A DNA stretch of 64,000 nucleotides, from the NCBI GenBank assembly GCA_963719135.1, contig CAVRAZ010000006.1:248001-312000 (forward strand). The letters run 5' to 3'. Every line of letters begins with the position of its first letter. Positions within the stretch are counted from its first letter, which is position 1. This DNA comes from CAVRAZ01 sp963719135 (lineage in GTDB: Bacteria > Pseudomonadota > Gammaproteobacteria > DSM-19610). The position numbers and the translations under genes are program-made. This document shows positions 17,968-24,638 of this stretch, piece after piece. The notes beneath the pieces are model-generated. The model ran no database searches and was not told where the DNA came from. It saw nothing but the letters and a program-made list of their open reading frames with translations.

Positions 17968-18171
17968 GGACACCATTGCCTACCGGGACCCCTGCGCCTC
18001 GGGTCATGCGGCCGACGGCCGGGCTTCCTGCCGGCAGGCCGTTGAAAAACGTTCAGGCGGGTGCGAGACAGGGCAAGAACCGGCGGAAAGCGTAGTGTGC
18101 ACGCAGTACATGACACCTTGAGCCGCTCTTCAACGCCGAATCCTGCCGCATGAACGTCATTCCACGGTCTG

Positions 18172-18570
18172 CTAGGATTTTGATCCGGAATGATCCCAAC
18201 TGAACGCACAGTCGAGATGGGAGCGCACCGATATCAGGCCGGTCATTCCATCCTCGATCATCGTCGCCAGCGGCGTGCGCTGGCGAAAACGCCTGTTCGG
18301 CTTGTGCATCCACAATTTGCCCATTTCGCGACTGAACGGAAACGTGGTTCGCAATGCGTCTGCAATACTGACCAAGTGTTCGATGCGCAGCATCACCTCG
18401 GGCTGATCCGGCAACGCGCGGCTGTCCTTCATCTTGCGCAAATCGCGCACCGGCACATCCCCCAGGCCGAGCAGCCTCAACTGATCACCGGCCTGAACAC
18501 CCCAGTCATCCAGCATATTGAGTATGGCACGCGTCAACTGAAGCAGTTCGTCGTCGCTCATGTCTGACAT
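18172..18570 (-). CDS. MbcA/ParS/Xre antitoxin-like (DUF2384) protein
   Basis: A 132-residue soluble protein. The first half reads like a helical HTH-type region (DELLQLTRAILNMLDDWGVQAGDQLRLLGL). The second half has the toxin-binding-domain pattern of MbcA/ParS/Xre proteins: LWMHKPNRRFRQRTPLATM, then GMTGLISVRSHLDCAF. In characterised systems such proteins neutralise an adjacent RES-domain toxin; none is present here (the neighbour is a ferredoxin-reductase). It may be an orphan or have another regulatory job. The start MSDMSDDE is chosen; an upstream extension is not family-like. Confidence 0.65.
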   Translation of the reverse strand: MSDMSDDELLQLTRAILNMLDDWGVQAGDQLRLLGLGDVPVRDLRKMKDSRALPDQPEVMLRIEHLVSIADALRTTFPFSREMGKLWMHKPNRRFRQRTPLATMIEDGMTGLISVRSHLDCAFSWDHSGSKS

Positions 18571-18761
18571 CGGTGAAACCTCGAGGGCTGCCGGGCGATT
18601 AATGGTATCACGCTTTTCGAAGCCCGGTTCGGACGCGCCGTTTAACCCCGATAGTCCTGCGGTAGTCACGGCAAATGTCAGTGCGCGTGCCGGATTATCG
18701 AGATTTGCCCAAACTGCCTGGTGCATTGGTGGGAGCGGGATGCCCGGCAATCATGCAATCC

Positions 18762-19784
18762 TCAGATCGAATCCACGAACAGTCTTGCTTCCGGCAACCC
18801 ATGCCGCAGAAGCAGCCCCCGCGTCGCGGCGGTGATCGACTGGGGGCCATCGACATAAACGTCGCAGCCCGAGAGATCGGGAAAATCCTCCAGGACACGG
18901 CGCGCACTGTGCGCCATGGACTGCTCGATTTCGACTGGATCCAGCGTACCGCTCGAGCCGCCGGCAGCCGCGGCGTACACAGGAACATAGCGGAAATCGT
19001 CGAGTGCCACATCCCACGACCGACAATGGTTGGCCATGTACTGGTCGCCGGCGTCGCGGGTGATCCAGTAAAGTCGGACGGGCTGGGGCACATCCAGCGA
19101 TATGGCGTGTTCGATCAGGCTCTTTATCGCGGAAAATCCGGTGTCGTAGGCGATGAAAAGCGCCGGCCGCGAAGACGATTCGTCGAAAACAAACCCGCCG
19201 TACGGACCGGCGACGCGCACCTTTTCGCGGTTCTTCAAGCGGGAAAAGACATAATCGGAAAAGGGATCGTCGGCACGCAGTCGCTGGTGAATCTGCAAAT
19301 ACATTCCGTTGCAGGGACAACTGGCGATCGACTTGTTGCGTGGTGGGAGGTCGGCAAGTTGAACCGCGACATGCTGCCCGGCCAGGAACCGCAGGGTTTG
19401 ACTGCGCGGCGTGCGCAGCGTGATAACGGCAATCGCGTTCACCGGACGTTCGATACTTTGCACCTGCGCGGTAAGCTGCTGCACGGGGATATCGGCGGCG
19501 GCGCCGGCCTCGGACGCTTCGATCACCAGATCAGTGGCCGCTGTTGCGCGGCACAGTAGAACCTGACCGTCCAGCCTGTCACGTTCCGAGAGCCGAAAGT
19601 CATGGGGCTGGATCTCGCCGATCCTGCCGTCGATCACTCTGGCCCGGCATTCACCGCAGGTGCCGTTATTGCAGTGGTAATTCAGGTTCAACCCAGACCG
19701 CAGGGCACCCTCGAGAATGGTCTCGTCTTTTTGCACCTCGAACCGGCGCCCGCTCGGCAATACATCCACTCGCACCGTCATCAC
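18762..19784 (-). CDS. Ferredoxin-NAD(P)H oxidoreductase, CDP-6-deoxyglucoseen reductase type
   Basis: A 340-residue electron-transfer protein. Residues 1-90 form a plant-type 2Fe-2S domain with cysteines in YHCNNGTCGECRARV and a fourth in LLCRA. An FAD-binding barrel (FLAGQHVAVQL, then PRNKSIAS, GPYGGFVF) and an NAD(P)-binding domain follow. The flavin motif RxYS appears as RNKS, with Lys in place of Tyr, and the nucleotide-binding loop is YDTGFSA rather than GGTG, so cofactor use may differ. Such proteins feed electrons to oxygenases or reductases; no partner is adjacent. The start may be the second Met. Confidence 0.82.
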   Translation of the reverse strand: MMTVRVDVLPSGRRFEVQKDETILEGALRSGLNLNYHCNNGTCGECRARVIDGRIGEIQPHDFRLSERDRLDGQVLLCRATAATDLVIEASEAGAAADIPVQQLTAQVQSIERPVNAIAVITLRTPRSQTLRFLAGQHVAVQLADLPPRNKSIASCPCNGMYLQIHQRLRADDPFSDYVFSRLKNREKVRVAGPYGGFVFDESSSRPALFIAYDTGFSAIKSLIEHAISLDVPQPVRLYWITRDAGDQYMANHCRSWDVALDDFRYVPVYAAAAGGSSGTLDPVEIEQSMAHSARRVLEDFPDLSGCDVYVDGPQSITAATRGLLLRHGLPEARLFVDSI

Positions 19785-19805
19785 ATTTCAATCGGTCTTG
19801 TATTG

Positions 19806-19811
19806 TATAAT
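19806..19811 (+). promoter_or_regulatory. -10 box TATAAT upstream of the DUF481 gene
   Basis: A perfect TATAAT on the plus strand lies in the divergent region between the reductase and the DUF481 gene, about 175 bases before the DUF481 start. The matching -35 (around ACATTT) is weak. The minus strand through the same site also offers TATACAAT toward the reductase, so the promoters may overlap. Confidence 0.35.
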
Positions 19812-19987
19812 TCGCCGGTTTTGCAAGTTCTCGTCCCGGGTTCGCGAGATACCAGCGATCGCTAGGACGGCCAGACCCGGAAATCGAATTCGCCAGACGC
19901 AGGGTTACCGACCCGCCCGGCAAACCGCACCGGCGCTGCGCGGATATTGCTTCGAGCTTCCGATCAAGACCTTACAAGGAGTCGACG

Positions 19988-21001
19988 ATGAAATACAAGG
20001 ATCTCGCTCTGTTCACGGCGGCGATGGCTTCGTCGCCCGCGCCGGCCGACCAGCTCGAACTGGCCAACGGCGACCGTTTGAACGGGAAGGTTCTGGATAA
20101 GACTGCCGACACGCTGACCTTCGAGACAGCCTATGCCGGCAAACTGGAAATCAAATGGGCCGAAGTTCGCAGCCTGAGTACCGACGGCCCGCTGCAGTTC
20201 ATGCTCTCGGACGGCAACACCCTCCAGGGCACCCTGGAACTTTCGGGCGATACCGCGGCATTCACGCGCGAGGACGGTCAGCGCGTCATGGTTTCAGCCC
20301 AAGAAATCGCCGGCATGGGCCCGATCCCGCCGGCCGGACCGCCGCCGCTCGTCTGGCACGGCGACGCTCTGGCCGCGACAACCGTCGTGCGCGGCAATAC
20401 CGACACCGGCGCCTATCACCTGAGCGGACGCACGGTCGGTGAGCAGCAGGCGATTCGACGTTACACGGTGACCGCCACGCTCAACCGGGAAGCCGCCGAC
20501 GGTGAAACCACCAAGGATCAGTACCTGTTGGGCGGCCAATACGACCGGTTCTTCTCCGATGTCTGGTACGGGTATCTGGGCGCCGATTTCGAGAAGGACA
20601 AGTTCAAGGATCTCGATCTGCGCAGCATATTCGGCGCGGGCGCGGGTTATCAGTTCTACAACCGCGACGACCTGAAGCTGTCGCTGGAAGGCGGTCTCAG
20701 CTACACCGACGAAAACTTCCGGAGAGGAAGCGATGACCGGTACGCCGGTCTGGGCTGGGCACTGGATTGGGAGCAGAAACTGTTCGGGGGCGCCATGGAC
20801 TTCTTCCATCGTCATCGCGGTATCAAGGGCCTGGATTCGACGGACAATTTCATTATCAAAGCCCAGACGGGGCTCAAGTTCCCGTTGACGGCGGGCTTGA
20901 ATGCGACGCTGGAGTATGATGTCGACTATGACAATGACCCGCCGGCCGGCGTGAAGAAGAGCGACGACACGTATATCGCGGGCATCGGGTACACCTGGTG
21001 A
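19988..21001 (+). CDS. DUF481 outer-membrane beta-barrel protein
   Basis: A 337-residue exported protein. After a short signal (the MASSPAPA region) come about 80 residues with two similar sections: LELANGDRLNGKVLDKTADTLTF and FMLSDGNTLQGTLELSG. From residue 115 the sequence is YdiY/DUF481-like: VVRGNTDTGAYHLSGRT, alternating hydrophobic strands, GAGAGYQFYNRDDLKLSLEGGLSY, and a C-terminal aromatic residue (IGYTW) as in outer-membrane barrels. AAGGAG precedes the ATG by 8 bases. Likely an outer-membrane protein; the function is unknown in the family. Confidence 0.85.
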   Translation: MKYKDLALFTAAMASSPAPADQLELANGDRLNGKVLDKTADTLTFETAYAGKLEIKWAEVRSLSTDGPLQFMLSDGNTLQGTLELSGDTAAFTREDGQRVMVSAQEIAGMGPIPPAGPPPLVWHGDALAATTVVRGNTDTGAYHLSGRTVGEQQAIRRYTVTATLNREAADGETTKDQYLLGGQYDRFFSDVWYGYLGADFEKDKFKDLDLRSIFGAGAGYQFYNRDDLKLSLEGGLSYTDENFRRGSDDRYAGLGWALDWEQKLFGGAMDFFHRHRGIKGLDSTDNFIIKAQTGLKFPLTAGLNATLEYDVDYDNDPPAGVKKSDDTYIAGIGYTW

Positions 21002-21015
21002 CGTTGCACGGATGA

Positions 21016-21306
21016 ATGGGCACGCTATCCGCCATGCTGCTGTTGGGGCTGCTGCTCGCCCTCTGGTACTGTCACATGGCGGCACGAGAAGTTGCGGCGC
21101 AGGCAGCCGCAGCCCTGTGCCGCCGGCAGGGCTGTCAGTTCCTGGATGACAGCGTCGCCCTTGCGGGCGCGCGCCTGGTCCGCGGCGAGGCCGGTGGCCC
21201 GGCCATTCGTCGGGTTTTTCAGTTCGCGTACAGCCCGGAGGGCGCTACACGCCACACCGGTTTTGTTATCATGGTCGGCAGGCAGGTGGACAGCATCGGT
21301 CTTTAA
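21016..21306 (+). CDS. DUF3301-family protein
   Basis: A 96-residue protein with one N-terminal transmembrane span (MLLLGLLLALWYCHM), then AREVAAQAAAALCRRQGCQFLDDSVAL and VFQFAYSPEGATRHTGFVIMVGRQVDSIGL, which match the DUF3301 pattern. Function unknown; widespread in gammaproteobacteria. It starts 14 bases after the DUF481 stop codon and may be co-transcribed. Confidence 0.8.
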   Translation: MGTLSAMLLLGLLLALWYCHMAAREVAAQAAAALCRRQGCQFLDDSVALAGARLVRGEAGGPAIRRVFQFAYSPEGATRHTGFVIMVGRQVDSIGL

Positions 21307-21391
21307 GGCGCGGAGTCTCGCGCGGAGCCGGGGGATGCGCCGCAACCTGCCAGTCCTGACCAATCGCCTGACGAACAGGGACCTTAAACAC

Positions 21392-21631
21392 ATGCCCTAC
21401 TACCTCTTTAAAGTGTCCCGCGGACCGACCGCATTGATCAAGCAGCTCGAGAAACTTGAAGAGTTCGCCGTCTACAAGGACGCCAGAAACCGGGCGCGCG
21501 ATTTGCGTTCGATGATGCAGTCGCCCGACGAACCCGCCATCAAGGTGATTTTCGCGGCGTCGGAACTCGAAGCCGAGGAACTGCTCATGGAAAAACGCGA
21601 GGCTCCGATCCTGAAGGAGTGGGAAAAATAG
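21392..21631 (+). CDS. Small conserved protein of unknown function
   Basis: A 79-residue charged protein (MPYYLFKVSRGPTALIKQLE, ending ILKEWEK) with predicted mixed alpha/beta structure and no membrane span. The real start is the Met at 21392; upstream codons in the same frame are a shadow of the DUF3301 gene. It is followed after 9 bases by the paralogue gene at 21641, suggesting a joint transcript and possibly a joint function. I do not recognise the domain. Confidence 0.6.
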   Translation: MPYYLFKVSRGPTALIKQLEKLEEFAVYKDARNRARDLRSMMQSPDEPAIKVIFAASELEAEELLMEKREAPILKEWEK

Positions 21632-21640
21632 TGGCGGGCC

Positions 21641-22108
21641 ATGGTCGACGAAGAGGAATACCGCTCGACGTACAAGGCTATCAATGAACGTCGCTGCGCA
21701 TTTGAAAAGGCCGTTCTGAGCGGCCGGTGCACCTGCCTCTACGCGATGCGCTTTTTTCTCGCCGACCGTGAAGGAGTGCAGTGCGAGTCGCGGCGCCAAC
21801 TCGAAAGGTGTACCCGCCTGCTGGATCTGCTGCGCACCAAGGCAAGGTTCGCGCTGAAGCTGACTTCGACCGCCGGCGCCCTGCCGCACACCAAGGACAT
21901 TCAGGTGCAGATCGGCGGATTGACGGGGTTGACGATGGCGCTGAAGAAACAACAGCCGATTCCGGGAAGCCCCTGCGAAATCGCCGCTCTTGTCGAACAG
22001 GGCCAGGCCACCTATGGTGCGCTGGAAAATTTCCCGTTTCAGGAAATCATGAAGTCGATTGTCAGTTATGCAGGCAGGCGCCGCCGGCCCGGGAGAATTC
22101 GCCATTAA
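21641..22108 (+). CDS. Small protein, paralogue of the gene at 17554
   Basis: A 155-residue protein. The N-terminal half is rich in Cys and Arg (RRCAFEKAVLSGRCTCLYAMRF, then QCESRRQLERC). The second half has ARFALKLTSTAGALPHTKD, IQVQIGGLTGLTMAL and YGALENFPFQEIMKSIVSYAGRRRR, shared with the 17554 product. The cysteine spacing differs between the two. Its 3' end overlaps the YdcH-like gene by 41 bases, so translation may be coupled. Function unknown; a metal-binding or assembly role is only a guess. Confidence 0.6.
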   Translation: MVDEEEYRSTYKAINERRCAFEKAVLSGRCTCLYAMRFFLADREGVQCESRRQLERCTRLLDLLRTKARFALKLTSTAGALPHTKDIQVQIGGLTGLTMALKKQQPIPGSPCEIAALVEQGQATYGALENFPFQEIMKSIVSYAGRRRRPGRIRH

Positions 22109-22322
22109 TAACCAACTCAGTGAAGACGAGATAAGGGTATTGCGCGAAAAGCTGGAGCACATGCGTCAGGAACACCGCGACCTGGACGACGTGATTCACC
22201 ACCTCGCCGAAGGCGCGTACCCGGATCAGCTTCAGCTTCAGCGACTGAAGAAGCGGAAACTGCGGCTCAAGGACCTCATGCGGAAAATCGAAAGCCGGCT
22301 GATCCCGGACCTAGACGCGTGA
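22068..22322 (+). CDS. YdcH/DUF465-family protein
   Basis: An 84-residue helical protein. LSEDEIRVLREKLEHMRQEHRDLDDVIHHL followed by DQLQLQRLKKRKLRLKDLMRKIES is the typical YdcH layout, an antiparallel helical hairpin. The first 16 codons overlap the previous gene, and the family usually begins close to the LSEDE segment, so the true start may be internal. Function unknown. It is convergent with the next gene, with a single base between the stop codons. Confidence 0.75.
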   Translation: MQAGAAGPGEFAINNQLSEDEIRVLREKLEHMRQEHRDLDDVIHHLAEGAYPDQLQLQRLKKRKLRLKDLMRKIESRLIPDLDA

Positions 22323-22323
22323 T

Positions 22324-23010
22324 TCAGGGTACGGTTACGGCGACGCTTCGCACCGGCGACAGTGTCTGTATGCTGGCACCTTCCAGACTCGCGGTACGCC
22401 GCACCTGCACAAACACCTGCGTGCGGTTCTTGCCCGGACCGAGCACAAGACGCACCTCCGGCTGATACGGCTGCCACTGCGCGTCACGAAAATCCTCGCG
22501 CTCGCTAACCCGGATCTGTTCGGGACTGCCCTGCGTGCGGACGCCTATCCGAACCGCCCGCGACGCCGCCGACACCAGCGTCAGATCCAGGTCTGTGATC
22601 GCCAGGCCGCGCTCGCCACCCGACCCTGTCCGGTCGGAAACCAGGCAGTGTGGCCCCGCCTGCCAGCCCGCCGCCAGCTTCAATACCAGGGTGCTGCTTT
22701 CGTACAAAGGCTCGATCACCCGCTTCTGTGAAACGTAGCCGGAGCGCGATAGAACCAATTGCAGCGCACTGGTCGGAATCGATCGGAATACCACGCGTCC
22801 GGCGGCATCGGATCGCAGCATACCGATCTGACCAGGTTCGGCCGCGGTGCCCAGGCAGACGCCGACCCCTTCGAGCGGCGCGCCGGTGCGCTCGTCCAGC
22901 ACCTGAACATCCAGGCGCGCGTCGGCCTCACAGGCCGGCTGCACACCCAGCCACACCGACGCGACGATCCCCAATCGCGCCCCCAGCCAAAGCCATCGCT
23001 GATTCGTCAC
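22324..23010 (-). CDS. Exported protein with carboxypeptidase-regulatory-like domain
   Basis: A 228-residue protein with a signal peptide (LGARLGIVASVWLGVQPACEA). Residues 30-112 form a beta-sandwich of the CarboxypepD_reg type: LDVQVLDERTGAPLEGVGVC, DAAGRVVFRSIP and LVLSRSGYVSQ. The rest is beta-rich and probably a second sandwich domain. Such domains bind carbohydrate or protein in the cell envelope. No enzyme domain is present. It is divergent from the single-TM protein gene at 23222. Confidence 0.65.
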   Translation of the reverse strand: MTNQRWLWLGARLGIVASVWLGVQPACEADARLDVQVLDERTGAPLEGVGVCLGTAAEPGQIGMLRSDAAGRVVFRSIPTSALQLVLSRSGYVSQKRVIEPLYESSTLVLKLAAGWQAGPHCLVSDRTGSGGERGLAITDLDLTLVSAASRAVRIGVRTQGSPEQIRVSEREDFRDAQWQPYQPEVRLVLGPGKNRTQVFVQVRRTASLEGASIQTLSPVRSVAVTVP

Positions 23011-23221
23011 TTGATCCCCCTGGGTGAAATCCCGTCTTCGAATTGTGCCGCGAGTTTATCACAGCGGCCCGGACCTTGCGGCGCAGCCGCGCCGTGAAGG
23101 GTGTCACAATCCCGTGTCAGCCCGGAAACAATCTGGGATAGGCAGCACAAACCGACCCGGCCGCCCGCTTCATAATCGTGCCCGTAAAGCCGCTAAGTCT
23201 GCCCGTCGGAATGGATCATAT

Positions 23222-24589
23222 ATGAAGGTTATCAAACAACATTTGAGCTGTGGCAGCGCTGCGAAAGCCGACGCGGAACGGCCCCGGGCGTCTGTTCGCG
23301 TCAATCACGCCGGGCGAGTCGCGAGTCCGGCCGCGGACACCGGCGCGGTCGTCGCGAAAGACGAGGCGGCGCTGGCCAGGGAACTGGCCGCGCGGATCCA
23401 GGAGATGAACGAGGACAGGACGCCCCACAAACCGTCCATCACGGTGAAGAAAATGCAGACATCGCCCACCACGAATGCACGGATGGTCTTCAATCCGCTG
23501 CACCCATCCCAGGAACTGCCGCCGGAACAATTGATCCGGCTGATCGGCATGCACGGCGGCGGCGAAACCAGACGGCCGCAAAAGGCAAAACGCAAGACGG
23601 CGGTTGAACCGGCCCCCTTGCAGGAAGCGCCGATCGAGCCGGCCGTCGAGCCGGCCGTCGAACCGGCCGTTGCACCAACGCTTGCCGGAATCGAACTCCA
23701 CGAGCCACAGGAACGGGATGATAGCCCGATCCGGCTGCGCCTGCTTGGGGTGGCGGCCGTCGTGGCGATCCTCGGTGTCGCCGCGATACCGATGTTCTTC
23801 AAAGGCGAAAGTTCCGGTCGACCCGCCCTCGACATCGCCGCGACCGATGCGCGGGCAATATCCACCGGACCGACAATCCCGGCGCAGCAGGAAACTCCGG
23901 CGAACCCACCGCTCACGCCCGCTACCAGCAAAGTAACCTCGGCGCGCAAGCTGCCGAGCGCCACGCCCAAGGCGGCTTCCGCGGCCGCACCGCTAACCGA
24001 GCCGAAGTCCGTCGCGGTCGCCGAGAGCGCAAAGAAAGAGATCCCCGACACACGGGTCCGCAGCAGCGTGCCGGCGGCTCCCACCGCGCCCGCACCGGTA
24101 ACCGAGCCGAAGTCCGTTGCGGTCGCCGAGAGCGCGAAGAAAGAGGTCCCCGATGCGCAGGTCCGCAGCACCGTGCCGGTGGCTCCCGCCCCCACCGATC
24201 CAGTTTCCGAGGAGACGGCATGGGATGATCCGTCGAATGACTCCGCCGTCACGACCCGGCCCGCCGAACCCGAAACCGGGGATTTCGTCGACTCAAAGAG
24301 TCAGGGCGCGCTGGAAATTCCGCTGGAGGATATTGATCTCGCGGCCGGCCGGCCCGCCGGCGATGGTGAGCAGACCGACGCTGCAGGCCCTGTCGACGAG
24401 GTAAAATCCCAGACTCCCGGGACGCCGACCGCGGATCAGTCGGCGCAGGTCGGACAGACCCGCAGTGAAGGCATGGTGTACCGCGACGACACGACGACCG
24501 CCGATCCGGCACCCGTACCTGCGCCCGCCGGACCCGAACCTGCCGAAGCTGAACCTGCCAGCGGGGAAACGACCAAGCCTGTCTGGTAG
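23222..24589 (+). CDS. Single-pass membrane protein with Pro/Ala-rich repeats
   Basis: A 455-residue low-complexity protein. About 170 mostly polar residues precede one transmembrane span (LRLLGVAAVVAILGVAAIPMFF), followed by a long Pro/Ala/Thr-rich region. Repeats are visible: EPAV three times (12-bp unit near 23637-23672) and a 35-residue unit starting TEPKSVAVAESAKKE, present twice as a 105-bp tandem repeat (23996-24100 and 24101-24200). The layout, basic inside and extended outside, recalls TonB- or FimV-like linker proteins, but no conserved terminal domain is visible. Function unknown. Confidence 0.6.
   Translation: MKVIKQHLSCGSAAKADAERPRASVRVNHAGRVASPAADTGAVVAKDEAALARELAARIQEMNEDRTPHKPSITVKKMQTSPTTNARMVFNPLHPSQELPPEQLIRLIGMHGGGETRRPQKAKRKTAVEPAPLQEAPIEPAVEPAVEPAVAPTLAGIELHEPQERDDSPIRLRLLGVAAVVAILGVAAIPMFFKGESSGRPALDIAATDARAISTGPTIPAQQETPANPPLTPATSKVTSARKLPSATPKAASAAAPLTEPKSVAVAESAKKEIPDTRVRSSVPAAPTAPAPVTEPKSVAVAESAKKEVPDAQVRSTVPVAPAPTDPVSEETAWDDPSNDSAVTTRPAEPETGDFVDSKSQGALEIPLEDIDLAAGRPAGDGEQTDAAGPVDEVKSQTPGTPTADQSAQVGQTRSEGMVYRDDTTTADPAPVPAPAGPEPAEAEPASGETTKPVW
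23996..24205 (+). repeat. 105-bp tandem repeat inside a coding region
   Basis: Two copies of a 105-base unit starting ACCGAGCCGAAGTCCGT differ at scattered, mostly third, positions while keeping the reading frame. They encode the 35-residue TEPKSVAVAESAKKE unit. The drift suggests an old duplication rather than an assembly artefact. Confidence 0.8.
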
Positions 24590-24638
24590 CCGCCGCCCGG
24601 CGCTCCTCGCGCGCCAACGGCACAGCGGGGGCTCTCGC

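Noticed and set aside
17968..18171. Remnant of a transposon end near GTTGAAAAACGTTCAGGCGG.
   Set aside because: No inverted partner or transposase fragment could be found.
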